Assembly (NCBI GenBank): GCA_013398055.1
Contig: VZRS01002379.1
Location: 59,169 to 123,168, forward strand
Length of the DNA: 64,000 nt
Direction: 5' to 3'
Source of the DNA: Ifrita kowaldi
Lineage: Eukaryota > Chordata > Aves > Passeriformes > Cinclosomatidae
Shown here: positions 34,516 to 46,370 of the stretch, in pieces
Numbering within the stretch: position 1 is the stretch's first letter
Layout of the letters: the number at the start of each line of letters is the position of its first letter
Translations under genes and position numbers: made by a program
The notes under the pieces: generated by a model
The model's input: the letters and a program-made list of their open reading frames with translations, nothing else
Told to the model about the DNA's origin: nothing
Databases searched by the model: none

Positions 34516-34642
34516 AAATGACCAAGGACAAAAGATGCCCCTGCTGGGAGTTGTTATCCCACAGAGGGTGGGCAGACAATTCCCAAATCGGAGCCAGCCT
34601 TGCAGGAGGTGCTGGATCTCCCCAGGATGGGTTTGTACGGAA

Positions 34643-34795
34643 AGGTGGAACAGAAAACCCCAAAACAGTTTGGGTTGGAAGGGACCTTAAAGTTCATCCC
34701 TGTCCACCCCTATGGGCACCTCCCACTATCCCAGGGTGCTCCAAGGCCCATCCAACCTGGCCTTGGACACCTCCAGGGGTGTGGCAGCCACCAGG
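34643..34795 (-). mobile_element. CR1 LINE 3'-end fragment, reverse orientation
   Basis: On the plus strand it reads as the reverse complement of a CR1 tail: CAGTTTGGGTTGGAAGGGAC, CTTAAAGTTCATCCCTGTCC, CCAAGGCCCATCCAACCTGG, CCTTGGACACCTCCAGGGGT. The (minus-strand) 3' end is at about 34643. 5'-truncated. Confidence 0.9.
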
Positions 34796-35329
34796 GATGC
34801 TGGTGCTGAGCGTGGGGTCCTTCTCGAAGGGCCCTCAGGCAGAGCTCCTTTTCGGCACTGACAGGGTTAAGGGTGTTTTTTCTGTTCCATACCCACACAC
34901 ACGAGCCTCCAGCAGTTATATAATATAAAAAGGCTCTTTTCTCATATCCCCACAGCGCGCAATAGGACTCCACATATAGCACACCAAAAACATAAAAAAA
35001 ATAAAAGGAGCCCAAACACTGCCAAAATCTACATTTTCATTTGGCAAACCAGTTAAATCTATTCATAATCTGGTGCCTGAATCAGGTTTCAGACCAGACT
35101 AGACTGCCTTGGCTCCTGGTTTTTGTTGCTCGACCTGTCTCTGACTGAATTTAGCTATGATGTTACATCTTTTGCTGTAGAAAATTTCTAATAATGGTAG
35201 CCTGTTTTATTTTGCCACTGGAGGGTACAAGTTCCAGCATTTCCGTACCCAGGTCCAATTGGAGCCAGTTTCGGACTTTTTTTTGGACAGAAACCTCCCT
35301 TGTTGCTTTGCACTGTTTTCTTTTCGCCC
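34796..35329. other. AT-rich unique DNA
   Basis: Includes TATATAATATAAAAAGG at 34,917-34,933, which resembles a TATA box, but there is no transcript evidence. No gene or repeat is recognised. Confidence 0.4.
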
Positions 35330-35349
35330 TTTTTTTTTTTTTTTTTTTT
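35330..35349. repeat. poly(T) tract, 20 nt
   Basis: Uninterrupted T run followed by AAATTTTAATAATG. Confidence 0.9.
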
Positions 35350-38346
35350 AAATTTTAATAATGTTCACCCTCACAGCTTTCGGGAGGCGAAATGAAAACA
35401 CAGCAGATGTGAAACGTGCAGTGTCAAAAATCCACGTTAGTCCCAGTCACCTGCCCCACTCCTTTGGGGCCCCTGGAGCTCCATCAGCCCACGGCGATGA
35501 GGATGGAGCCGCAATTCCAGGAGGGTTCCTTGGAGCTCGTCCCCTCCTTGGGAAGCCACAGCTCAAAGTCTGGTTGAGGTGGTGGGAATGAACATTAATT
35601 GGGAGTAGATTAATCCCTGGTTTTGGGCACAGCTCACAGGGGCGCTGGGTTGTGAGTCCTAAAGGAAATGCCCCAAAAACAAATCCCAAATTTCACTCCC
35701 TGTTCACCGTTCTTATCACCGAAGCCATGAGGGTGCTTCACTTCACTTCTGGTTGAACGTCCCCCAGGATCTCAGGGCTGCAGCACCACCCCAAAAACAT
35801 CTGTACACCCCTAAATGCTCCCTAAAACCCCCGAATTCCCAAGCAGAAGGAAAGCGGGACCACGCTGGGCTGGGAATTAGGGAGGAGATCACGCGGGCAG
35901 CAGAGGGCTTTGGTGGCACTTTGGTGTCTCCAGAAGTGACTTTCCCTGGAAGGGTCCAGTTCAGCTTTTCTGTCAAACCTGCTGCCTGCTGGAACAGGAA
36001 ATCTTTAGGGTTTTGTATAGCACTAATAGGCCACCAGAAATTTTGGCTATAGAAACAACCCTACACTGAGAATTAGAGAACATGGACAGGAGTCTTGTTT
36101 TAAATACATTGATATAAACAGAGTGATTCCTTCTCCCTTGGTAAATTAACCTGGCATCTGTTTGGGCTGGGCAACCACAGGGAAATTAGAAAGGAGTAAA
36201 ATCGTGGAATTTGTTTGGGAAACAAATTTTCTTTAATTTTATTTTAAGCATCTTAAGGAGAAGCGAGGCAATGAGAGCGATTTGGAAGGCAGTTGTGAAG
36301 TTTTAGTTGTTAAAAGGACCATAAAGTGAGGTTGAGGCTGGAGTTTCTTTGGTTTTATGCCTCTGTCTGAATTGAGAAGTGGTGAAAATGGAGTCAGTCT
36401 GGGGAGAAAAGGAGGCTTCATCTCCAGGTTTTCTCTCAGTCATCATAGAGGACACTTGTCCATCCTCCACACACTTATCCATAAATGCACCTTGGAGAAT
36501 CCAGAATAACAGGGAATGCTGGTGCTGAACAGGAGGATTAGAGGATTCCAGCACACTTTGTGTAATTATGGGAAGGTTTAAAGAAATTAGCACTGCAAAA
36601 GAAGCCACCACCACATTCCCGGGGGTGAGGGAAAAGGGTCAGGGAGTGACCGATGCCACAGACGTGGATACTTGGGAACAAAAATGGACAAAACCGTGGA
36701 ACAAGGAGTCTGTGACCTGTCCTGGGCAGCAGCAGGAGGGGACAAGGGAAAGCAGGGCCATGGCTCCACCTGGGATTCACCTTCCTCCCTCCTGGAGCAG
36801 GGAATTGTGTGAGGGCTCCTCCGGGGGGTTTGGGGAGTGGCACCCCCAGATCCCGACTGCTCCCATCAAGGGGACATGGAGGGGACACAGTCTGGGGCGA
36901 TTTGGCCAAATTAGAGCAAAAGTAACCCAGAGAGGTCGGGCTGAGCTGGGGAGCTCCTCCCTGCCAGCTTTGGGTGGGTTTGTGTTAAATTGGATGTCTG
37001 AGCGTTTTTTTTTCTGCCCAACCCTCATCGTTACATGCTTGCATAGAAAATTAAGTTACCACACCTTTAATGAACTTAATTTCCTAATTCTGACAGAGTT
37101 GCCACTGCCAGTGGTTCCCTCCCTGCTTTTTACACACTTGGGCTGTGTTTTGGTTGGGTTTTTTTAACCAGGCAGATCTCCATGGCCAAACACTGCGCTC
37201 ATTATTTTCTTTTCACTTAGCTGCAACAGAGAACGTAAGAAATGGCAATCGGTGTTATCTTAGAGCAGAGATTCCTCCAAAATTTCCACCCTGGGGGGAA
37301 TATAGGGAAAGCAAAACATTTCCTGACTCATCCCTTCAGATCCTTCAGCCTTCATCCTCTCATCTCAGACCTCACCAGGAAGAGATGCCACGGATCAAAC
37401 ACTTTGCAGAGTGGTGCAAAACCAGTGCCCTGAAGCTCTGGAATGGTCAAGGTTTGGAGCTCAGCTCTGCCAGGACAGTCTGGGGGAGCTCAGATCTTCC
37501 TGCTTTAATCCTGATGAATCCATGGAAACTTTTCCAGATGCTACAGAGGTTATTCTTCAAACATGTACGTTTTATTTAATTAAGTGAAACCGCTCTCAAA
37601 AGACTAATTCTGCTCTCCAGTGCTGCTGAGAGGGGATATTAAACGAGCTGCTCTGGTAAATTCTAGAAACTTGGGGCAATTTCAGAGTGTCCCAATACCT
37701 GCAGAGCCTTTCTGGCAGGTAATTGAGAGTTTTCTAATCAGAGCATTTACACAGGACAGTGTTGTAGGAACAGGATGCTAAAGCAGGAAGCTCAGGCAGG
37801 GAATATTCACAAACTGAACATTATTGTGGTTATTGATATAAAAACGGTGGGAAGGGGGATTGTAAAAGTGTGAGGAATTAACCCATGGGCTCCTCAAAGC
37901 CAGACTGGTTCTCTACTGCTCTGACTACACGAAGGAGTTTGTAAATCCTTCTGCTTCAGGGACCTGTTCTCAAATTCGTCATGGGATTTGGAAGTGTGAA
38001 TGAGCCACTGGTCTCCACTGGATCCACTCTCATTGATTTGATTGGAATTTAGGGTTCAACCCTAAAGGCAGAGTGTCAGCAGAGCTCCAGAACCTCTCTG
38101 TTTTTTATGGTCGGAGTCCTCATTTCAAATCCCAGCCAAATCCATTCACTGTCACTTTGCACCCAGCAGCTCCTGAGCTAAAATCATCCTTCATTTCCAA
38201 GATCTCGCTTCCCATTCTGCAATTTAGTCCCAATGTGCTTCCAGCAAAGAGTCATGAACAAGGATTGATGGAATTGTGCTCTCAGACTCTTAAGTGTGGA
38301 GGGGACAATTTGTTCTTGCAGTCAAAAGTAAAAGGAACACAATAAT
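35350..38346. other. unique non-coding DNA, no gene supported
   Basis: A 199-codon plus-strand frame (36568-37167) is paired with a 123-codon minus-strand frame over the same bases, without a domain. No RNA gene or mobile element was recognised. Confidence 0.5.
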
Positions 38347-38640
38347 GGAATCCCAGACTGCTTTGGATTGGAAGGGAACTCAAAGCTCATCTTGTTCCCC
38401 CTGCCCCTATCCCAGATTGCTCCAAGCCCTGTCCAGCCTGGCCTTGGACACTTCCAGGGATCCAGAGGATCCAGATCTTCTCTGGATCCAGGGGATCCAG
38501 ATCTTCTCTGTGCCAGGGCCTCCCCACCCTCCCAGGGAACAATTTCTTGCCCAAATCCCATCTAGCCCTGCCCTCGGGCAGTTTAAATTTGTTCTGCATC
38601 AACAACCACTGGGTTCAAAGCACAACAGCCCTCTCTGGGC
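38347..38640 (-). mobile_element. CR1 LINE 3'-end fragment, reverse orientation
   Basis: Reverse-complement CR1 tail: TGCTTTGGATTGGAAGGGAA, GCCTGGCCTTGGACACTTCC, TGCCAGGGCCTCCCCACCCT and CCCAGGGAACAATTTCTTGC. After about 38585 similarity fades. The element is interrupted by a private 26-bp tandem duplication at 38458-38509. Confidence 0.88.
38458..38509. repeat. 26-bp tandem repeat, 2 copies, inside CR1
   Basis: Units 38458-38483 and 38484-38509 differ at one base (CCAGAGGAT versus CCAGGGGAT). Each carries two GGATCC sites and AGATCTTCTCT. Confidence 0.95.
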
Positions 38641-41600
38641 GACCAGGCTTTGACTTTCTTGCCATTTCTCTCCTGAACTTGCCCAAAGACACGGTTAAAT
38701 AATTGATATTTGCTTTCTGGAGGGAGAGTTTACTCTCCTTTGACCCTGCTTTGGAGTTCTTTAAGATAAGGCCAAATATTGACAAAGCTGGAGCTGAGAT
38801 TTCAGTACACAGACAAAAAAACCATTGGTGTTGCTTAGGAGTTTAACAAAACCCAACCAGCCTGGCTGTAAACTCTCTGTTTGGGTAAATAACTGGGGGT
38901 GTGCTCACTGGAAACCCTGCTGATGAAGAAATCCGAGGTATTAAAGGGGAGCAGAGAGTTCCCACCTAACTAAAAAGACAGGATTCATTCTGTGATCCTA
39001 ATTTCCTTCATTCCAAAGGCACACACACAGGCAGAGGGGGATAAACCCAGGGACATTTAACTGCTCATGGCTTTCTCAGAGAGGGAGGAAAAAGGAAGTT
39101 TCTCCCACAGTTTGGTGGGAAGAGCAGAGCCAGAGGTCGCTGCCACGTTACTCTGAGCTCCAGCCGTACTTTGGGAAAGCTTTTAAAGCCCTGCAGTCTT
39201 GTTGTAGTGCTGGAAATACCTCTTAGATCTTAAGTGATTTAGAAATACAAACCACTATTGATTGGAATATCAAGTTTAAGAAAACCTGGGTGAAGTTAAT
39301 GCCTTTATTAATCCCCGGTGCCCTCACGCCATTGTTGGGGGAAGCTTTTATTGCTCTTATGACAAATTCGTCCCTTTTATCCCATTCCAAGTCCCTTCGC
39401 TGTGCCTCGTGCCCAGTGGGAGGGTATCAATCCTTTCTACTTTGAACAGTCTGGCTGTGTTTTCCCTGCCTTTAAGACAGCAGTTGTTTTCCCTCACCTA
39501 GGGGAGCAATCCCAGGATCTCGAAATCCTTGGAAATCGCCAAACACATCCCTTGTTTTTGATGATTTGAGTCAGCTACAGACCTGTAGAAGCCATTGCTG
39601 GAAAATCAGCCCAATATTGATTGGAAACAATGTTTTCCAGCAGTTTAAGGAGTTGTTTATTCCCAAATAACCCCCTCCTCACTCCCACGTGCCCCAGGGC
39701 TGTGACGTTCCTGGCCGGCTCCGAGCAGTGTTTACATCTTGCTCTGGCACCACATGAAACCAGCTTTGCTTCCAAACAGCCCGATAGGATCAGGGAGCTC
39801 GGCAGTGACGGATCATGGATCATTGCTGCCCTTCCAAGAGGACCTGTGAGTGCCCTGGGAAGGCTCCTTCTGAGATTTCTGCAGCCGGTTATTTGCTTTC
39901 CTTGGATCGCACGCTCCTGGTAGAAGTGATGCTGGATGCTTTTCCTATGTTGATGATGCAGGCTCATTCCTTAAGTAAACCAGGAGTAATTCCTGCCCCT
40001 GGCTCTGCCATCTCGCTGTCCTGGTGTCAAAAAGCAGTGATTTGTAGGTCTGCTCTGCTGGCTCGCCTTGAAACCCACGCGGTGGAAATCAACATCAGTC
40101 CCTCGTCGTTAGTAAGTACAAATTCACCGCAAAAAAACCATCAACTTGCAGATTTTTCCCTTTATTTCCACCACTCTGAAACTACCTGAGTACCTCGTGG
40201 AGGGCTCAGAATGACCAGAAAGTTCCTAATGCCCTAAAAAGGAATATTTTGATGGTGTTTGTGGTGATTTGTGTTCATTGCAGTGCTGATTTATCTGCTC
40301 AGAGTGTCCAGGAGAGCAGCACCATGACCAGGCCTGATAAATGTGCTGGAAGATGTAAACCTGGATGAGGATTTTGGCTTGAGGAGAGTTTGTTTTTCCA
40401 AAGTGAAATGGTGGATTTATCGTGCTAGATATGAACAAATTTGTTCTAAAGTAAAGGAAAATAAATTAAAACTGAGGCAAAACAAAATTTCCATTTTCTA
40501 GAAATAAACCCAGGCTTATTTCACCTGAATATATTGATCAGATATTTAAATTTGAAATCAAGGATTGTAATCCTGGCCAGCTGGAGTCAAAGGACAGGGA
40601 TTGTTTTACCAAATAATAATTTATCCCATCCTAAACAAAGCCAGAGTGGGTGAATCACCCTCTCAGACACCCAGATCTCTCCATTTACTGGGCAGAAAGC
40701 TCTGAAATTAAGTGAGAGGCATCTGAATATGTAAGAAATCCTCTAGCAAGGCAACCTTGCTGATGACAAATTAAAGTTTTTAATTAAAAAGGAGTTTATT
40801 GCCCTTTATCTTATCTGTCTGCACCATGCTCACACTCTATTGACCCCAGGCATCAGAGTTTTTCCAGGGAGGATAAATATTCCCTTCTCCTCCTCAAAAC
40901 ATAACTTGGCTCAGAGTTTTGCTTTATTTTGTTCCTTCTGAAGGAAGAAATTGGAGATTCAGTGGCCACTCCACGAGATGGGGACTTGTCTGAGGTTCAT
41001 CAGCACTTCCAGCCCTTCCCAATTGGTCCCAGTGAATCATTATTTGTTGTGATCCATAATGCAGTGTTTGCTCGTCGGCATAGAGATTATCCATAAAAAC
41101 CCTGGTTCTCCCACCCACTCTGCAAGGAGGAAAGCGTTTAATGCAAGTGTTGGAAGGGACAGGTCGATGACACATTGCTCTTGTCTTCATCTAGAATCCA
41201 AAAAAAAAGGGGAAAAATTCCCAACAGGCAAAGCAATAAAATAAAACCAGGAAGAAAAAAGAACAAAGGCAATGAGGGAGAAGATTCTGCTGCTGTGACT
41301 GCCGACCACTTCAGAGTAAAAACCATTAAAATTTGTGATAAAACTGTGCTGTGAAGTTGCAGGAACATCAGAGTTGTTACTGCCAGACCCTGAACGGAGA
41401 GAGGTCACCACAGGAGCGTCAAATCACGGATGATTTTGAAAATTCCATTTCTTGGGGCAATTTAGGCAACTCTGGGGGGTTTCTAGAGACAGAAGAGCAA
41501 CACTCCCTGAGGTGTCTGAAAAACCCAAATCCCACCAGCCACTTGAGGAATTTCTGCTTCTTGTAGACTTCTTTGTAGCCCTTCAGCTTCCCCCAGCACA

Positions 41601-42800
41601 GTGAGCAGTTACTTGGCTGTTTTAATCGGTGCTTTAAAATTTGTGGTTGGCTTTTCTCAACTGGAATTCCTTGGATTTTACTGGACTGTGCACCCCGTGC
41701 CCCTCTCAGACCACAAACCTGCTGGCTCAGCTGATGCCTCCAACCCAATGACCCTCAGAATCAGAGGGTGCTTGGAATTTTCAAGCACATCAAAATTCCT
41801 GTGTGAAATGTCAGGTACACATTCACCCTTCCCCGAAAAATGTTCTCGGGGAGGATGCAAATGCAATGCAAATGAACCCAAATAATCCATCTCCACGTCC
41901 ATTTGGATGAGGCAGGAGGATCTCTCCGCCCACGGGGTGTTTGAGTTGAAAGCAATCCCATAGAACGGGAGGCAGAAAGGAAGGTGGGCGACTCGCTTGG
42001 ACTCCTCGATATTTCTTTTACACGGCGTGAATTTAGCTGAGCACACACTTTGAAGGGCTGCTCTGAGGCTGATGCTGAGGGTGCTGCCAAACCCCCAAAA
42101 ATAACTCACAAACGTCATGGTCTGAGGGATGGCTGAGCTGCCTTTGCTGAATGCTAAATTCAGAGCGCTGGAAAGAGGGATTTGGGCCTTGTGAAAGCGA
42201 CACTTTTAATGTGGACACACGAGCAGAGCAGAACAGAGCAAGAAACTCCCCGATTATTCCAGCAGCAGCTGGGCTGGTATTTATGGAAAGCCAGTGATGG
42301 GCACAAAACAATGAGGACATTCTTGTGGCTGCGAAGCTCTCATTTCTTGTTGTTCCTACTTGTTGTTCTGGGTGAGGAGAAGTGGGAATAACCTCTATTT
42401 TTAAAAGAACAGATGTATTTTAGAAACAGTGGTTTCTCGCTTCCAGCCATAGGGGAATGAGGAGCTGCCAGCTCCTGAGGGTTGGCAGTTTGTGTGTGAA
42501 CTGTGCTCTCTGTCTTGTTTCATGAGTTAAAAGACAAAAATGGAGGGTTTTTTCTCCTTTCTTCTCTCGAGGCTTTTGAGTAGCTGGTTTTCAGTCTGTC
42601 TCCTGACACAAGCCCTGTAGGGATACCTGCAAGTCCTGTGGCTGGGCAGGAAGGGGGTGATTCCACAGGGGAATTCATCTGGACATGCATCTGGGCTATA
42701 TGGCAACGTGTATTTACACAAATCCCACAGCCAGGCTCGCCGTGGAGCCACTGCAGAGCTCGGGTGCCCTTTGCAGGCTTGTCCTGAGTGTGCTGATCAA
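38641..42800. other. unique non-coding DNA, no gene supported
   Basis: Frames of up to 146 codons (41678-42118 minus) show no recognisable domain and no splice context. No repeat was recognised. AT-rich between 40,400 and 40,900. Confidence 0.5.
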
Positions 42801-42880
42801 AGCCCCAATCCATCACCCCAGCCCCGGCAGCCGCCCGAGCCGGGAGACGCCGCGCGAGACCCGGCGTGGCCCTGATGGAG
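42801..42880. promoter_or_regulatory. small CpG-rich islet
   Basis: Ten CpG dinucleotides lie between 42825 and 42866 by hand count, in GC-rich sequence with CPG-dense GCCGCGCGAG. Too short for a standard CpG island. Confidence 0.25.
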
Positions 42881-45800
42881 TCACGGCTCCAAACCCAGCC
42901 AGAGCCTGGCAAAGGAACAAACAAAACGTGATCAGATCCTTCCCCCAGCCCAGCAGAGCCTCTGCCCGGGGCTGGGGTGAGCTTGGATGGAGTGTGAGGT
43001 CGCTGCCAGGTTGGCTTTGAGGACCAGGACGTCTCGGTGGCTCAACCCGTTGGGTTTTGTCTGGGGGAAAAAAGCCCTGTGGTGACAATCTGGGGGGGTT
43101 GTCAGGGCTCCCGTGAGGATCTGCAGGAGAAGAAATGGGAAGTGGAAATGGAGGTTCCCAGTGTGAGCAGCACAGGGTTCAGATCTGGGTGATAACACCC
43201 AGCATCTGTTCCCAAAGGAAGATTTCGACTGTCCTGAACCTGCCCCTGCAGGGCAAAGAGGGTTTCCGTGTTGTGTTTGTGCTTGGAAGTCAAACTGGGC
43301 TGCTGATTTATCCTCTGCTGATGTCTGAGTAACACCGTGCCTGTTTGTAAATATTTCTGAGAGGTTCCTCACAATAAAAATAAACGGCAGCTGTTTGGTA
43401 ACAAATCTAAGAGGATCCTATGTGGAAAGCAAAGTGAGGAAATGAGGCTTTTCCTTGTAATTACTGATAATTATTGCTCACATTTGAAAGCAAAAACCTG
43501 CACAAAGTCCTAAATGAACGTGGCTTTCCGTGGTGCCTGGGTACTTGCAAACGAGTACTGAAGGAAGGACAAGGGATAAATTTGGAAATCTTCTCCAGTT
43601 ACAATTTTGATGAGAAAACTTCAAAGCCAGAACCACTTCAGGTGAATTTTGCTGATCCTTTAGCACGATATATCTCAGTAACTACAATCCCTCTCCTCTG
43701 GAACTTCCAGAGGCTGAGGAACAAGATTTCAAGGACAACAGAGCACGGGGAATATGGTGATCTCGGTTGTTTCCTCCAAGAAACCGCCTCCCCTTTCATT
43801 CCTTATGAAAAGAATCAACCACCATACAGGCACGACCCAAAGTTCCACAGCTCTGTCCCCTGCAGCTCCAAATCGTGTCTGTTACTGTGATGAACATAAA
43901 AACCACCCAAAATCCCCTTTTTTCGTGAACACTGGAGCACCAGCTGCAGGCAGAGCACACCGGGAAGAGCTCACCAGCAAAACTCCAGCGCACAAATGGA
44001 CTGTTCTTTGCACATCAGTGGCTGAGGCAGAGAGGGATTTCAGCTGGGTTTGTTTTCCTGCTCTTTGGCTATCTAAAAATTAAACATCTTGTCCAAACTG
44101 GTCCCCTAAACTCTGTAATTAATGGAGGAGACATATCCAGCAAACAGTTCAGCCCACTCATGGCCAGCCGTCTAACAGAGGGTGATTCACCCTGCCTGGA
44201 TTATCAGGGGACCCGACAGAGCTGGGCTGGGTCAGCCCCATCCCACAGCAGCCCGTGCCCCGTGTTGTGCAACACCCTGCAGTGCAGGTACGAAACCACC
44301 CTGCGCTGGTGATTCTTGAGCTTTTCTTCTGCAATATTTGATCCAAACACCACCGAGGTGAGAAATCCCTGCGAGCCCGGTGCCAGTTTGGCACTGCTGG
44401 CACTCCTTGTCCTCTCTTGGCCCCGGGGCGAGCAGGGCTTTGAACCCAGCTCGTGAAATAAAGTCTGGGAACACTTCACGTGGGCTTTTATTTACTTGGA
44501 AAGATGGCAGCACATCAGCTGAAGTGCCACAAAAATAAGAAAAAGAAAAGATGCCACTTAAGGAAGAAAGTTTGGCAGGGTTGGATGTCAAACACAATAG
44601 GAAAAATCACCTAACATGAGGATCTATAGAAATTAATAATTAATCCCTTAATACCAGGTAGCTGCACGTACAGGTCTGCAGTGGCTGCCAAGGAGTGGCA
44701 TAATCCGGGCAGATTTGTCCTGCAATTAAAGCAGAAAGGTGGGGCCGTGTCCTTATCGCTGCCCGAAGTGGCTGAGGAAATAAATCTCTGCCATTCCTGC
44801 AGCACGGCAGCGGCAGCGACGCGCTGGGCATTTCCTGGGAGAAAAGAGCACCGGGATTTCTGCCCCACGGAGGGAAGGCAGCACTGAGAGGCAGAAATCT
44901 CCGTGGTTCAGCGTGTTTGACAATCAGGCAGCAGCGCTTTGCTCCTGGCTGCTCTGGCAGGCCCGCAGAGGGCTCGGAGCTGGGGCAGACAGCAGGAACA
45001 CCGAAATTCCCTGCAGGACCCAGGGGCAGACACCTCCCAGCAGCCAGATGTGGGATAACCTCCCCGGGAGAGAGATTTCTGTCTCCATTCAGCGCGTTGG
45101 AGTTTGGGCTGAGCCCTGCAGAAGGAGAACACGGAATAAATTGGCCTGTAACCCTCCCAAGTGCGGCGCTGCCTATCCCGGAGCAGCAGTGCCTGCAGTC
45201 CTTGGAAGCGCTCATCCCTCTGGACAGCACGCAGATGCTCTGGAAAGGTGACCTCAGCTCTCTCCAGAGAGAGAAATTTAGGAAATGCAGCCGAGACAGC
45301 TCTCAGCCTCCCCCACCCACCCCGCCACGCACTGATACCGTGATAATTCCCAGTTATTCCCGTGGAAAGCACCCAGCGAACCCCCCCCTCCCTTTAAAAC
45401 AAACAAAAACAACTCCAACCGCAGCGGGCTGGAAGGGAGGGATGGATTAGAGCAGCGCATGACTCCCTTTTCCCCGACACTTCTCCCACTCCCAGATGCT
45501 GAATGGGATCCCAGTCTCCTGCTCGGCTCTGCTCACTGTCAAGCCCTCGGAAAAAGGGCTACTGCAGCTTACATTTCGCAGGCTCCGCTGCCCTGCCAGC
45601 TCACACCTTCTAAATCCCGGCTCTATTTACATCAGGGTGGGGCACGCAGAGCCAGGCAGGGATTTTTCTCTCGAAGCTGCCTACTGCCACCGCTTGATAG
45701 GAGCGAGCTTTGCAAGGCTCGGCCCCGGCTTTGCTCGCAGGTTCTTGAGCGAAGTGGAAAGTGTTTAATTGTGTGCGGGCCTGCGGTGCTCCACGAGAAA

Positions 45801-46172
45801 GGAGAGTTCTGCTGCTGCTGCTGAGATGCTCTGGGAATATAAATTCGGATTTGTGTCCATCCTGGCAAGGAAAGAAGAGTAAAATACGGCCAGGCTGTAA
45901 ATGCAGTCCCTAAAATATCCCATGTACATGCACGTGATGACCAGCCTCTCCGATATTTTCATTTACATTATTCCAGCTTTTTCTTTTTGCATTCCAAGTA
46001 TTGCCAAAAGTTATGCAGGAGGATGAAAACAGCACGAATTGCTACAAAAAAATTTGGGATCAGGGTACCACAGAGGTTGTGGTACGGGGTGAGAAGCACT
46101 GAAAGCAGTGGGCAACTGCTGGGCTGTTTTATTGGAATGTTTTTAGCATTTGCGATGATGGAACCATCCAGT
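42881..46172. other. unique non-coding DNA, no gene supported
   Basis: The GC-moderate stretch 44,640-45,450 has opposing frames of 196 (minus) and 177 (plus) codons without domain similarity. No RNA gene or mobile element was recognised. Confidence 0.5.
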
Positions 46173-46206
46173 GATCATCGTCATCATCATCATCACCATC
46201 ATCATC
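46173..46206. repeat. (ATC)n microsatellite
   Basis: About ten ATC units with one G and one C interruption. It lies about 30 bases before the recognisable start of a CR1 tail. Confidence 0.92.
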
Positions 46207-46235
46207 TCCTCAGGATATGAAAGAGTGGAATTGAG

Positions 46236-46370
46236 GAATTGTGGCTGCCCCATCCCTGGGAGTGCCCAAGGCCAGGTTGGAGTGACCTGGTCCACGGAAG
46301 GTGTCCCTGCCCACGGCAGGGATGGGATGAGATGAGGTTTGAGCTCCTCCCATCCCAACCATTCCATGAG
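46236..46370 (+). mobile_element. CR1 LINE 3'-end fragment (passerine-like type)
   Basis: Plus-strand tail: AATTGTGGCTGCCCCATCCC, CCCAAGGCCAGGTTGGAGTG, CGGAAGGTGTCCCTGCCCAC, GGCAGGGATGGGATGAGATG, CATCCCAACCATTCCATGAG. 5'-truncated. Confidence 0.9.

Larger units (their letters stand above)
33651..34534. repeat. block D, copy 3 (assembly triplication)
   Basis: Matches 32776-33649 at offset 875 and then continues into unique DNA. Differences from copy 2 include CTCTACATA versus CTCTGCATA (33394 versus 34269), GAATAAGTG versus GAATAGGTG, and an 11-base length difference near 34,410. Confidence 0.95.

Noticed and set aside
34917..34933. TATA box at TATATAATATAAAAAGG
   Set aside because: AT-rich motifs of this kind are common by chance here, and no transcript start or exon follows.
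40924..41190. 88-codon minus-strand frame that looks protein-like
   Set aside because: Ordinary amino-acid composition drew attention, but I recognise no family and see no supporting splice sites.
44640..45450. Opposing frames of 196 and 177 codons
   Set aside because: Mutual shadows in GC-moderate DNA with no domain, splice site or codon pattern to support a gene.
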